Source of the DNA: CAZPXZ01 sp965219495
GTDB taxonomy: Bacteria > Pseudomonadota > Alphaproteobacteria > Rhodobacterales > CAZPXZ01
Assembly (NCBI GenBank): GCA_965219495.1
Contig: OZ244777.1
Coordinates: 3,410,001-3,474,000 of the forward strand
DNA length: 64,000 nucleotides
Reading direction: 5' to 3'
Shown: positions 17,922-27,690 of the stretch, piece after piece
How positions within the stretch are numbered: the stretch's first letter is position 1
How the letters are laid out: each line of letters begins with the position of its first letter
Notes under the pieces: model-generated
What the model saw: only the letters and a program-made list of their open reading frames with translations
Told to the model about the DNA's origin: nothing
Databases searched by the model: none
Translations under genes and position numbers: made by a program

Positions 17922-18189
17922 CGAGGAGTGTGTCAGAGAATGAAAAAGGCGTTCATCAGAGGCTCTTGCAATAATCCGCTCGGCCATGAGTTCGAACTGC
18001 GTCAACGCATGAATGGACGCGTTTCTTGGGGAATCCGGCACTGATTCGCAGCTGCGGCCCATTGTCCGCGTGCCGGGACTCCGATTTGTTCCGGTGTTGA
18101 CACTGGATTTCGCGCGTTCAGGCTCCTTCACGGCGTTGCGGAACCGCGAGTACAGACCTCTCCCAGGCCTCGGTTGAACCGAGGCGGAT

Positions 18190-18650
18190 CAGGCCGGGAT
18201 TCAAGGACGGAAAGCCGTGCTTGGTGCAGCAGGCGCATCAGTTGATCTACGGTCAGCGGCAGAAATCCGAACATGAGATGGCAGAGCATCTTGTCATGGC
18301 TCCGCACCCGGGCATGGCGGCCGCCGAACCCATCCTCAAGGCGGGCGCAAACGCGCTAGGCGGTGGTGCGCTCACGGTACCGGACATCCTCGGGGAACGC
18401 GCGCCCCATTGCGCTCCGCGCGGTCGGCTTGAGCTGCTTCGCCAACTTGCCCGCCTTCGAACGGGGATGGAGTTCGATGATCGGCACTTGCTCCAGCTTC
18501 GCGCCGTGCGCCCGGATCTCGGGCGCGTTGTTGGGGCCGTCCATCAGGTCGCTGCAATGCAGCTCGCAAAACAACCCATCACCGTCGCATCCACCGCCGG
18601 ACTTGCACGCCGCATCCCCCTCTGGATGAACCAATGTCCCTCGGGCAAGT
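18190..18650 (-). pseudogene. C-terminal fragment of an IS transposase
   Basis: Minus-strand residues LMDGPNNAPEIRAHGAKLEQ, VPIIELHP and MGRAFPEDVRYRERTTA, a TAG at 18356, then ARLEDGFGGRHARVR and MLCHLMFGFLPLTVDQLMRL. This is the C-terminal half of a DDE transposase (family pattern YKERTTAERVN.RLKD.FGGR..RVRGH). The N-terminal half is missing. It cannot be the missing part of the 16.5-16.7 kb fragment: on the minus strand that N-terminal piece lies downstream, the wrong order for one gene. Confidence 0.65.
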
Positions 18651-19122
18651 CCGCATATGACGCCGACACCCCCGGAGACCGCGCAGCCCACCATCTCGCC
18701 GAAACCGATCCCGGAATTCGCCGCCTCAGGCCCAAAGGCGCCACAGACTGGAGCGAACCGCTGCTCAAGACCCGAACCCCCGGCGCCTTCCATTCCGAGT
18801 AGAAAAATCAAATTGTCCAACGGACAACGTCCGCAACCCAAGACCGCCGGAGCGCAAACCGCGGAAAATCGTCCCCGACAGGCGTCATTCCAGCAGACAG
18901 CGTGAAAATACGTCCAGCAATCAACACGAGCGCTCACATATGGATCTACCTATTTGGGCGTTGTTTGCCAGCGGGGTGTCCTGTCGGTCTACCAGGCTAC
19001 CCGTCGGCCGCGGGAGGTCCCGGAATGACTTTCCACTATCCGGAGGGGCGAGCAGGGCCGGCCCCGTGAGGACACGATTCGAAGTTGGAACAATTATGAT
19101 CGGAAGCCGGCTTGGAAGCTGC
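18651..19122. other. No recognisable gene
   Basis: Between the transposase fragment and the deacetylase gene. Open frames on both strands are compositional shadows. It may include more decayed transposase. Confidence 0.4.
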
Positions 19123-20061
19123 TCAACCCCTCAGCATCGACGCGTGCGCGTACCGGAAACCGGTCTCGGGCTTGTCGGCTGCTCGCAGTTTTTCGGCGAC
19201 ACCGGCGAATGTCGCGCCGACCGGGACGAGTCCGCGCCGTCCGCATGCCTCCCTCACTTCGTCGAGCACGGTTTGATAGTTCCTGCAAACCCGGTCGCCG
19301 AGGTCGGTAAAGTCGTGGTCGTTGTGCGTGACCATCTGGACCACCGGAACGGCGGGACCGCGCGCAATGACTTGGCCGACGATGTTGTCGGCGATCCTGC
19401 GGTAGTCCGCAGCCTGCCAGTCCGGCCTGAGGTCCCAATGAAATCGATTGCCATTCCGCGTCTCGATGCGGGACATGTCGACGCTGAGCGGAATGTTCAC
19501 AAAATCCAGTTCCCCGGGCAGATGTCGAAACGCTGCATGGCCAAAATGCGGGTCGGGAGGCGCGCCGGCCCAGACCGCGCACATGTCGGGATACACCCGC
19601 CCCGGCAGGGAAACCGAACCGCCGCGAAAACCGAGTTCGACGAGGAGCGGCATTGTGTGATCGTTGGCGGAGAACGTCCCCGGGCGGAACCACGGCGGAC
19701 GTCGATTCATTCCCTCGGACCACATCGCGATCGCGTCGCCGAGAATGTCGCGTTGCTGGTCGCGGGTGAGTCCGCCGAAATGGGCCTTGTAACGGCCGCC
19801 GGAGAATTTCCAGGGATGCAGGTGCAGGCCGAGGCAGGCTCCATCGCCTTCCAGCCGGTCGAAGAGCGCCGCATGCTCGTGGGTAACCTCGGGATGGATC
19901 AGAAACGTAACCGGATAGCCGTGGGATCCGGCCCTGTCGGCGTAGGCCTCGATGAAGAGCGCGCTCTCCTCGTAATTTCGCGGCCCCGTCGCGGCGTCGG
20001 GACGGTCGCCGGGCAGCGCCGGTTCGACATCCATGGTTACCAGCACATAAATTTCTTTCAT
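19123..20061 (-). CDS. Polysaccharide deacetylase-like (NodB-fold) protein
   Basis: A 312-residue protein starting MKEIYVLVTMDVEPALPGD, the last gene of the minus-strand ABC operon. The DVEP motif near the N-terminus stands where NodB-type enzymes have their catalytic Asp-Asp pair. LIHPEVTHEH resembles the region with the metal-binding histidines, and LGLHLHPW and MVTHNDHDF supply further His/Asp. Such enzymes remove N- or O-acyl groups from carbohydrates or other small amides. No signal peptide, so it is probably cytoplasmic and works on the imported substrate. The specific substrate is unknown. Confidence 0.75.
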   Translation of the reverse strand: MKEIYVLVTMDVEPALPGDRPDAATGPRNYEESALFIEAYADRAGSHGYPVTFLIHPEVTHEHAALFDRLEGDGACLGLHLHPWKFSGGRYKAHFGGLTRDQQRDILGDAIAMWSEGMNRRPPWFRPGTFSANDHTMPLLVELGFRGGSVSLPGRVYPDMCAVWAGAPPDPHFGHAAFRHLPGELDFVNIPLSVDMSRIETRNGNRFHWDLRPDWQAADYRRIADNIVGQVIARGPAVPVVQMVTHNDHDFTDLGDRVCRNYQTVLDEVREACGRRGLVPVGATFAGVAEKLRAADKPETGFRYAHASMLRG

Positions 20062-20095
20062 GGTTTGTTTCTCTTCGTTTGGGCCGGCGCCGCCG

Positions 20096-20926
20096 TCACA
20101 CCGCGCGCGGATCCAGGATGTCGCGAAGCGTGTCCCCCACAAAATTGGCGGCCAGGACGAACAAGGTGATGGCGAGGCCGGGATAGGTCACGGTCCACCA
20201 CGCCGTGTCGATATAGCTGCGGCCGTCGGATACCATGCTGCCCCAGGTTGGCGTCGGCGCCTGCACGCCGACGCCGAGGAAGCTCAGAACGGACTCCAGC
20301 AGCACCGCTTCACCCAGTTGCAGGGTCGCCATGACGATGATTGGTCCCATGAGGTTTGGCGCGATGTGACGGAACATGATGTCGCCGCTAGAAGCGCCCA
20401 ACGCCACCGACGATTGAACGAAGAGCGCTTCACGCAGCGAGAGCACCATGCTCCGCGCATATCGCGCATAGGGCACCCACCCCCATACGCCGATTACGAT
20501 GATGACGCTGACCAGGCCAGGCCCGAAGAATGCGATCCATGCGATTGCGAACAGGATCATCGGCATGGCGAGTTTCATGTCGGCAAGTCGCATCAATAGC
20601 GCTCCCAGGATGCCGCCACGGTAGCCTGCGGTGATTCCGATCAGGGTTCCGATAATGCCGGAGACCAGCACGGCGCCGACGCCAACGATGATGGAAATGC
20701 GTGCGCCATGGATGATGCGGCTCAGAATGTCGCGCCCGAGATGGTCGGTTCCGAGCCAATGGGAGGTTTCGGCAAAACCGATCGAGGGCGGCTGATGGCG
20801 GGCCCGAAGGCTTTGCGACAGCGGGTCGGCGGGGCTGATGACATCGGCGCCCAGCGCCATGAAGAATATAAGGCCCATGATCGCGAAGCCGACCACGCCC
20901 TTCGGACCGAGGCTGATCCGCGTCAC
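20096..20926 (-). CDS. ABC transporter permease, DppC/OppC type
   Basis: A 276-residue permease with the DppC pattern: N-terminal helix, LGTDHLGRDILSRIIHGARI, and the coupling loop EALFVQSSVALGASSGDIMF. It forms the channel with the DppB-type protein encoded upstream. GTG at 20926, a few bases past the dppB stop, is the best start; the frame open to 21373 is shadow. The family carries peptides, but also opines, nickel and some sugars. Confidence 0.9.
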   Translation of the reverse strand: MTRISLGPKGVVGFAIMGLIFFMALGADVISPADPLSQSLRARHQPPSIGFAETSHWLGTDHLGRDILSRIIHGARISIIVGVGAVLVSGIIGTLIGITAGYRGGILGALLMRLADMKLAMPMILFAIAWIAFFGPGLVSVIIVIGVWGWVPYARYARSMVLSLREALFVQSSVALGASSGDIMFRHIAPNLMGPIIVMATLQLGEAVLLESVLSFLGVGVQAPTPTWGSMVSDGRSYIDTAWWTVTYPGLAITLFVLAANFVGDTLRDILDPRAV

Positions 20927-20931
20927 CTGTG

Positions 20932-21849
20932 TCAGACCTTGCGGATGCGCGGGTCGAGCGCGTAGTAGGCGAGATCCACAATGAGATTGATGACGACAAA
21001 GATCAGCGTGAAGAGCGCGATGCTTGCCATGACCACCGGAAAGTCGCGTCCGACGACGGCGTGGATGCTTGCACGTCCGAGTCCCGGCCAGGCGAAGACG
21101 GTTTCGGTCACCACGGTGCCCGTGAGCATCGTGCCGGCCTGCAGGCCCCAAATGGTGATGATGGGGATGCGAGCGTTGCGAAACGCGTGCTTGAAAACAA
21201 TCGTTCGCATCGGCAATCCCTTGGCGCGCGCGGTGCGGATATAGGGCTCGTTCAATACCTCGACCATTGCCGAACGGGTCAGCCGGGTCATCAGCGCGTT
21301 CATGTACCATCCGAGTGTCACCGCCGGGAGAATCAGCGCCTGCCAACTGCCGCGTCCGCTGACCGGCAGCCAATTCAGCGTGACGGAGAACAGCAGGATG
21401 AGCAGAATGCCGAGCCAGAACACCGGCATCGACTGTCCGAGAACGGCAATGACGGTAGCGACGGTATCGACCGGCGTGTTGCGCTTCACGGCCGCGGCGA
21501 CGCCTAGTGGAATGGAGATCACGGTCGAGATGATGATCGCGGCGAGCGCCAGTTCGAGCGTGGCCGGCAGGGCGGCCAGCACGGTGTTGATTGCCGGTTG
21601 GCGGGTGCGCAGAGAAATGCCGAAATCGCCCTGCAGCGCGTTGACCAAGAAATTCCAGTACTGGATGTAGAGGGGCCGGTCGAGGCCCAGCGCATGGCGC
21701 AATCTTTCAATGTCTGCCGGAGACGCTTCGGTCGGCATCAGAAGTTGGGCAGGGTCGCCGCTGGCGTTGAGAAAAATGAATACCAGCAGGCTCATCGCGA
21801 GAATGATCGCGGGAATCTGCACCAGCCGTATGAGAAGAAGCCTGAGCAT
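20932..21849 (-). CDS. ABC transporter permease, DppB/OppB type
   Basis: A 305-residue permease starting MLRLLLIRLVQIPAIILAMS. Family blocks: LGLDRPLYIQYWNFL, GDFGISLRTRQP and the coupling segment EVLNEPYIRTARAKGLP. Partner of the DppC-type permease 5 bases downstream. The upstream part of the frame (to 21942) is not part of the protein. Confidence 0.9.
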   Translation of the reverse strand: MLRLLLIRLVQIPAIILAMSLLVFIFLNASGDPAQLLMPTEASPADIERLRHALGLDRPLYIQYWNFLVNALQGDFGISLRTRQPAINTVLAALPATLELALAAIIISTVISIPLGVAAAVKRNTPVDTVATVIAVLGQSMPVFWLGILLILLFSVTLNWLPVSGRGSWQALILPAVTLGWYMNALMTRLTRSAMVEVLNEPYIRTARAKGLPMRTIVFKHAFRNARIPIITIWGLQAGTMLTGTVVTETVFAWPGLGRASIHAVVGRDFPVVMASIALFTLIFVVINLIVDLAYYALDPRIRKV

Positions 21850-21911
21850 GAACCGAACGCCCCGGCAATGGGAAGGGGCGGGGCGCCGCCCCTTCCGCCG
21901 GTCAGGTCCTG

Positions 21912-23435
21912 TTACTCGTTCACGGACACGTCGTACGCCCAAACCATTTCATCCGAGCGCGGAGACCAGTCGACGCGAGCCGTCATGCCGTAGAGGTCCT
22001 CCAGGTCGAACAGGAAGATCCAGGGTGTCGCGTCGCGCAGCTTGTGCTGGATTTCGGAAAGGATTGCCTTCCGCTTCTCAATGTCGAACTCGGAAATCTC
22101 TTGCAGCACGAGAGCGTCAATTTCGTCGGACTGGTAGTAGCGGTTGTAGCGGGCGCCATCGATCCGGTAGCCGAGATGCTGGTCGCAGTCCAATACCTGG
22201 TTGCCGGTTCCGATGAAGTGCATCGGGTATTCCTCGCCAAGCCACTGCTGGATGAACTGGGCCCACTCCGGCTGAACGTGATTGATCTTGACGCCAACCT
22301 CCGACAGCATGCCGGCAATTGCTTCCTGCAATTCCTTGTCCTTCGTGTAGCGGCCGACCGGACCGAGCATGACCACCTCGAATCCATCCGGATAACCCGC
22401 CTCCGCCAGCAGCTGTTTCGCCATTTCCCGATCGTATCCGAAGGGTTCAACTTCGACGGCGCCGAACAGGGTCTGCGTGCACACGCTCGCATTTCCGAAA
22501 GCATGTCCGCCCATCATTACTTCGATCAACGCTTCCACGTCGACCGCATAGTTCATCGCCTGCCGCACCCGAACGTCGTCGAACGGGGGTTCTTTCGTTT
22601 GCATGCCGACAAACATGTTGCGCGCCGAGTGCACGCCACCCCACTTCAGGTTCGGGTCGCTCTCGATCTCCTGCACGCGTTCGCTGGTGAGGTTGGTGAT
22701 GATGTCCACTTCGCCGTTCTTGAGCGAGGCGAAACGCGAAAAATCTTCAGGGATGATTCGAACGATGAACTCGCCGGCATCGGGTGCGCCACGCCAGTAA
22801 TCATCGTTTCGCGCAAGCACGATCTGCTGGTTCGGATCCCAGCGCACGAACTTGAACGGACCTGTTCCGACCGGGGCGACGCCAAACGCCTGCGCACCCA
22901 TTTCATCGAATGTCTCGGATGGCAGGATCGGTACCCGGATCAGGGTCGGCACCACGGTTGCGCGCGGGGCCGGCATATTCACGCGGATCGTGAAGTCGTC
23001 GAGCTTGTCCACCGAGTCCACGAAGCCCCGCAAGGAAGAGAGCAGGGGACTCGGGTTCTCCTTGTCGAAGAGTCGGTTGTATGAGAAGACCACGTCGTCC
23101 GCATTAAACGCCTCTCCATTGTGGAAGGTCACGCCCTCCCGCAGTTTGAGCACCATTTCGGTATCGGATTGGAACTCCCAGGATACGGCCAGCCCCGGGA
23201 TGAGATTGCCATCGCCATCCCGCCAGACCAGCGAGTCATAGATGTTCATCATTACGCTGACGCTGGTGATGAGCGTATCGGTAGCCGGGTCGAGCGATTC
23301 GGGATCCACGCCCTGCGCGAGCGTGACGGTTTGCGCCTGTGCGGCTCCGACGGAAAGCATAAGGGCCAACAGGCAGGCGCCCGCGAAACGGGCGCCGTTG
23401 GATTTTAATTCTTGCATATGCATGTTCACTGTCAT
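21912..23435 (-). CDS. ABC substrate-binding protein, family 5 (DppA/OppA type)
   Basis: A 507-residue periplasmic binding protein with a signal peptide (FAGACLLALMLSVGAAQAQ, cleavage after AQA). SBP_bac_5 landmarks: the DPATDTLITS start, FHNGEAFNADDVVFSYNR, and VGTGPFKFVRWDP. It captures the substrate for the permease pair. Placed between the ATPase gene (6 bases upstream) and dppB. The binding pocket cannot be read by eye. Confidence 0.92.
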   Translation of the reverse strand: MTVNMHMQELKSNGARFAGACLLALMLSVGAAQAQTVTLAQGVDPESLDPATDTLITSVSVMMNIYDSLVWRDGDGNLIPGLAVSWEFQSDTEMVLKLREGVTFHNGEAFNADDVVFSYNRLFDKENPSPLLSSLRGFVDSVDKLDDFTIRVNMPAPRATVVPTLIRVPILPSETFDEMGAQAFGVAPVGTGPFKFVRWDPNQQIVLARNDDYWRGAPDAGEFIVRIIPEDFSRFASLKNGEVDIITNLTSERVQEIESDPNLKWGGVHSARNMFVGMQTKEPPFDDVRVRQAMNYAVDVEALIEVMMGGHAFGNASVCTQTLFGAVEVEPFGYDREMAKQLLAEAGYPDGFEVVMLGPVGRYTKDKELQEAIAGMLSEVGVKINHVQPEWAQFIQQWLGEEYPMHFIGTGNQVLDCDQHLGYRIDGARYNRYYQSDEIDALVLQEISEFDIEKRKAILSEIQHKLRDATPWIFLFDLEDLYGMTARVDWSPRSDEMVWAYDVSVNE

Positions 23436-23441
23436 TTCCTC

Positions 23442-25163
23442 CTAGTGTTGGGAAGCGTCCGACCCGGTGAGGGAAGGCGCTTCGGGCAGCCGTTCGGTCT
23501 CCGTGTGGGAGTTGTCAACGGACTTGAGTTCGAGCGCAGCTTTTACAAGCGCTCGGGTGTAGGGCTGTTCGGGAACGGAAAGGATGCGTGAGGCGGGTCC
23601 GCTTTCAACGACAACGCCGTCCTTCAGAACGATGATGGAGTCGGCCAGGGCGCGCACCACACGCAGGTCGTGGCTGATGAACAGATAGGCCAGCTGGTGG
23701 CGTTTCTGCAGGCTGCGCAACAAGTCGATGATCTGCGATTGCACCGAACGGTCGAGCGAAGAAGTCGGCTCGTCGAGGACGAGCAGTTCGGGCTTCAGGA
23801 CCAGCGCCCGCGCGATCGCGATGCGCTGTCGCTGCCCGCCCGAGAATTCGTGCGGATAGCGTCGCCGCGTCTCGGGATCGAGCCCGACTTCGCTCAGGAC
23901 GTCGCAGATCATCTGCGCGCGGATTTCCGGCTTGTTGCCAATGTTCTGAATTCTCAACCCTTCGCCGACAATGGTTTCGACGCGCTGGCGCGGATTGAGC
24001 GAGCCGAACGGATCCTGAAATACGATCTGCATCCGTTTGCGCAGGGGCCGGATCTCCTCAAGCGGCCGGCGTGATATCTCCTCGCCGCGGAAGTGGATGC
24101 TGCCATCGGCTTCTACCAGCCGCAGGAGCGCGCGTCCCAGCGTCGTCTTGCCGGAACCGCTTTCGCCAACGATCGCCACTGTCTGCCCGCGGCGTACTTC
24201 GAGGTCGACGCCGTCCACGGCGGGGAAGGTTCCGGTGATGCGGCGGAACAGGCCGCTGCGGATCGGAAATTGCACCTTGATTCCACGAGACGACATGACC
24301 GGCTCGGCATCCGGCGACACTGCCTGCGGCCTGCCACCCGGCTGCGCCGTGAGCAGCATGCGGGTGTAGGAATGCTGCGGGTCGAGAAAGACCTGGCGCA
24401 CGTCGCCTTGCTCGACAAGCTCGCCTCGGTTCATCACGCAAACATGCCGCGCCATCTTGCGCACAATTTCGAGGTCGTGGGAGATCAGCAGCAGCGCCAT
24501 GCCGAAACGCTGCTGAAGGTCCGTCATCAGTTCGAGTACGCTTGCCTGCGTTGTAACGTCGAGAGCCGTGGTTGGCTCGTCCGCGATCAGGAGATCCGGC
24601 TCGTTCGCGAGCGCGATTGCGATCATCACCCGTTGTGCCTGACCGCCCGACAATTCATGCGGATAACCTTTGAGCCGGCGCTCGGGCTCCGGGATGCGGA
24701 CGAGCTTCAGCAGTTCTAGTGCGCGCTTCCTGGCGGCCCGCACGTCCATCCGGCGATGGAAAACGAGGACTTCGGCGATCTGGTCTTCCACCGTCAGAAG
24801 CGGATTGAGCGACGACATGGGTTCCTGAAAAATCATGGAGATGCGATTGCCGCGGATCGGGCGAAGCGTCTCGCGATTGGCGCCCAAGAGTTCGATGTTG
24901 CGGAAGCGGACGCTGCCGGAAGGATATCGAGCCGTCAATTCCGGCAGAATCTGCAGGATCGCCATCGCGGTGACCGATTTGCCCGATCCCGACTCGCCGA
25001 CCATGCCGACCGTCTCGCCTGGAGCGATGTCGAAAGAAATGTGCTTTACGGCTTCCACCACCGCGTCGCCGTGAAACGTGATCGACAAGTCGCGCACGCT
25101 GAGAAGAGGGGACGCCGCATCCGGCGAAGTCGAGCCGTTCATCGTTTCCGCTGTGGTCCTCAC
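23442..25163 (-). CDS. Fused two-domain ABC ATPase (DppD-DppF type)
   Basis: A 573-residue protein with two complete nucleotide-binding domains. Domain 1 (~20-270): Walker A GESGSGKS, signature LSGGQAQR, Walker B LLIADEPT. Domain 2 (~305-550): GESGSGKT, FSGGQRQR, LLVLDEPT. It powers the single DppBC-type permease of the operon. The GTG start overlaps the stop of the CocE-type hydrolase gene (GTGA). Confidence 0.93.
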   Translation of the reverse strand: MRTTAETMNGSTSPDAASPLLSVRDLSITFHGDAVVEAVKHISFDIAPGETVGMVGESGSGKSVTAMAILQILPELTARYPSGSVRFRNIELLGANRETLRPIRGNRISMIFQEPMSSLNPLLTVEDQIAEVLVFHRRMDVRAARKRALELLKLVRIPEPERRLKGYPHELSGGQAQRVMIAIALANEPDLLIADEPTTALDVTTQASVLELMTDLQQRFGMALLLISHDLEIVRKMARHVCVMNRGELVEQGDVRQVFLDPQHSYTRMLLTAQPGGRPQAVSPDAEPVMSSRGIKVQFPIRSGLFRRITGTFPAVDGVDLEVRRGQTVAIVGESGSGKTTLGRALLRLVEADGSIHFRGEEISRRPLEEIRPLRKRMQIVFQDPFGSLNPRQRVETIVGEGLRIQNIGNKPEIRAQMICDVLSEVGLDPETRRRYPHEFSGGQRQRIAIARALVLKPELLVLDEPTSSLDRSVQSQIIDLLRSLQKRHQLAYLFISHDLRVVRALADSIIVLKDGVVVESGPASRILSVPEQPYTRALVKAALELKSVDNSHTETERLPEAPSLTGSDASQH

Positions 25164-26908
25164 GCGGACAGAACCGGCAGGATGAGCCGCGAAGCCTGGT
25201 CGCCTCCACGATAGACGGACTGCCGGGCGACCAGTAACTCCGCGTCGAATTCAAACGGTTGACCGGTATTGTGGTTGCGGTCGAAGGCGGGGAAGTCGGA
25301 ACTGGTCACGTCCAGGCGGATCCGCGAACCGGCCCGGAATACGATTCCGACGATCATCATGCGAATCTCGATCCGGACCGGTTTTCCGGGCTCGAGCGGC
25401 GTCTCACGCTCGTAGCCGTGGCGATAGCGCATGCGCTTCATGCCCTGCGCCAGGTTGATCGCCAGACCGTCGTCGCCGACCTCGATGAGCCGGGCGAAGA
25501 AGTCCGTGTCCACGCGGCTCGACGCGACCTTCAGCATGCAACGCACGGGTCCGAGGACGGGAAGGTCCTCTTCCAGCGGCGCGCTTTGATAAACGAGCAG
25601 GTCGGCGCGGTCGCGAAGCGGCGATTGATCACAGGCCGCTGCCTGCCCGGTCTCCCCGACATGGCTCGGTGCCGGATTAGCGGGATCGTAGGGATATGCG
25701 TCGACGGAAAGGGTCGCCGGCTCGGTCGTCGCCAGCTTTCCGGCGCCGAAGGCGGTATTCGCCGGGCCGTTCCCGGAGAGAAAATACGCCGTTGCGTTCG
25801 TATCGCGCGGGGGCCAGGTTTTCTCAAACCGCCACCGGTTTTCGTTCAGCATGAACACCTTGACAGGCGGCTCGTCGGCCAGACCGTTGTCCATGCCCTT
25901 GAGTTCATGGTCATACCAGCGGGCGATCTGTTCGGGCAAGTTGAGCCGGGCGTTCGGGCCGTAGTTGCGGGGCAGCGGCGGCATGGATTCGGTCTCGACG
26001 TCATGGATCCAGGGACCGATGATCAGACGGTGGCGGCCCCGCAGATCGACCGGACCGTTTTCTTCCATGCCGGTGAAATGATCGGCAGCGCTGTTGATTC
26101 GGTCCCACCAGCCGGTCAGCGTGCAAGTCGGCACCCGCACATGCGGATGCAACTCGTGCAGTTTGTAGAACTCGACGGAGATGTCGCGCCAATACTGCCG
26201 CAGTCGGACGGCGTCGGGGCCGAACAAGTGATCAGGAATGTCGGCGAGCGGCAGTTGCCATACATGCTTGCCGCGGAGCAGGGCATCCCAATTGTGGAGC
26301 GCTTCGCCATCGGTCGCCGGGAAGCCGCTGTCGCCGGAGCGCCGGCGTGACGATACCGCCATCTGGTGGTGCCAGCGAAGGCGGATGCCGGTCTCGAACA
26401 CGCCACAGGAATTTTCCAGCGTGGTGACCGGAAATCCAGAGGTGAAGATGGCTTTCAAGGAAGGAGGTTGCGCAGCCGCCATCTGCCAGATGCACCATGA
26501 AGGATAGGAATTTCCGAAAGTACCTACCTGTCCGTCGGAGCCGTCGATCCGGGCTGCCCATTCGCACGCGTCGTAGCCGTCCTTCTGCTCGACTTCCGGC
26601 CCTTCATGACTGAGATGCCAAGCCCATTCGCCGTCGGATGAATGCCGGCCGCGGATATCCTGGACCACCGCGATGTAGCCGCGGCGCGCCAGTTCAGAGG
26701 CCATGTAGCTGTACCGGCTATGGGACTTGTCATAGCAGGTGCGGCAGAGGAGAACCGGGAAAGGACCGGAACCATGGGGCCGGTACACGTCGGCCCGGAG
26801 AATGACGCCATCCCGTGTCGTGCAAGCGAGGTCCCGGCCGGTTGAAACGGTGTCGATCACGTTGCGCCATACCTCCTGACGCGAAAGCGCCAGGAACTCT
26901 TCAGCCAT
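25160..26908 (-). CDS. CocE/NonD-family hydrolase (X-Pro dipeptidyl-peptidase-like)
   Basis: A 582-residue S15-type serine hydrolase, first gene of the ABC operon. The alpha/beta-hydrolase nucleophile motif is GNSYPSW (G-x-S-x-x); preceding landmarks are LCRTCYDKS and VVQDIRGRHSSDGEW. The C-terminal jelly-roll region ends with FRAGSRIRLDVTSSDFP, typical of the family. Members cleave prolyl peptides, esters such as cocaine, or acylated antibiotics. The ATG at 26908 is the clear start; the same frame runs open to 27658 but that part has no homology. No signal peptide, so it likely cuts the imported compound in the cytoplasm. Confidence 0.88.
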   Translation of the reverse strand: MAEEFLALSRQEVWRNVIDTVSTGRDLACTTRDGVILRADVYRPHGSGPFPVLLCRTCYDKSHSRYSYMASELARRGYIAVVQDIRGRHSSDGEWAWHLSHEGPEVEQKDGYDACEWAARIDGSDGQVGTFGNSYPSWCIWQMAAAQPPSLKAIFTSGFPVTTLENSCGVFETGIRLRWHHQMAVSSRRRSGDSGFPATDGEALHNWDALLRGKHVWQLPLADIPDHLFGPDAVRLRQYWRDISVEFYKLHELHPHVRVPTCTLTGWWDRINSAADHFTGMEENGPVDLRGRHRLIIGPWIHDVETESMPPLPRNYGPNARLNLPEQIARWYDHELKGMDNGLADEPPVKVFMLNENRWRFEKTWPPRDTNATAYFLSGNGPANTAFGAGKLATTEPATLSVDAYPYDPANPAPSHVGETGQAAACDQSPLRDRADLLVYQSAPLEEDLPVLGPVRCMLKVASSRVDTDFFARLIEVGDDGLAINLAQGMKRMRYRHGYERETPLEPGKPVRIEIRMMIVGIVFRAGSRIRLDVTSSDFPAFDRNHNTGQPFEFDAELLVARQSVYRGGDQASRLILPVLSA

Positions 26909-27690
26909 AAACGCCAAGATCGCGGGGCATCCTCGCCAAAAATGCAGAGTACTGTCGACCCAAACCAAGTCAACGATCTTGACGGAAAATGGGGCGTCAT
27001 CATCTGCGCCCGAAGCGCGAATCGGTGGGAAACCTGTCACGCGGGAGGGCATCAGACCCTGCGTGGTTCTGTCTGGAGTTCCGTCCATGAATTCGTATGG
27101 AATCCGGAACCTGGCAGGTTCGGGTTTCATGTTGCGCCGGGTTTCGCTCGGGAGACGTCCGGCGAACCCGTGGATCGGCTCCGGCAAGACCCGCCACCAG
27201 CCCGCTGCTCGCCTTTGGAATGGCTTGACTCTCGGCGCAGGCGCTTGACCGTGCGTCGTGAGGGTCGTTTCTTTGTCGCCGGGATCCGCGAACCGGAGGG
27301 AAATAAACCAACGGGAAATAGAACGACGCAGGGATCGATCTCCGGCAGGCCGTGGAGAGCGGCGTATCTCCGTCATGCCCCGCGGTTTCCAAGGGCGCGC
27401 GGAGGAGGCAAGGCGGTCTTCTTCCGGAAGCCCTGTCATTCCGCCGGTCTTTGGAGACTGTCCGGGTCCGGGATGACGATCACAGGCAAGTGTCGGCCGC
27501 GGTGGTTGCTTGCTCCGTAACCAATGATGCTTGGTCAGCCCTGTCGCGAATTCGCGGAGAAAAACTTTTGCGAGCTTCGCCCGTCCCGGATTCCGGCCCG
27601 TCCCGCCTTGAGGTTCATGGTCTGGGCTGGTCGCGCCCAGGACGGGAACCTGGGCCATGCCAACCGCCGTCGGCCCGGCTCTGGAGCCGC
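26909..27690. other. 780-base non-coding region upstream of the ABC operon
   Basis: No recognisable gene. Near 27435-27480 phrases such as CTGTCATTCCGCCGG and GGTCCGGGATGACG form an imperfect inverted pair, the look of dispersed palindromic intergenic repeats. It must also contain the promoter of the operon. Confidence 0.4.

Noticed and set aside
26909..27658. N-terminal extension of the CocE-type hydrolase
   Set aside because: Open by chance; the protein family starts at the ATG at 26908 and the extension has low-complexity, repeat-like sequence.
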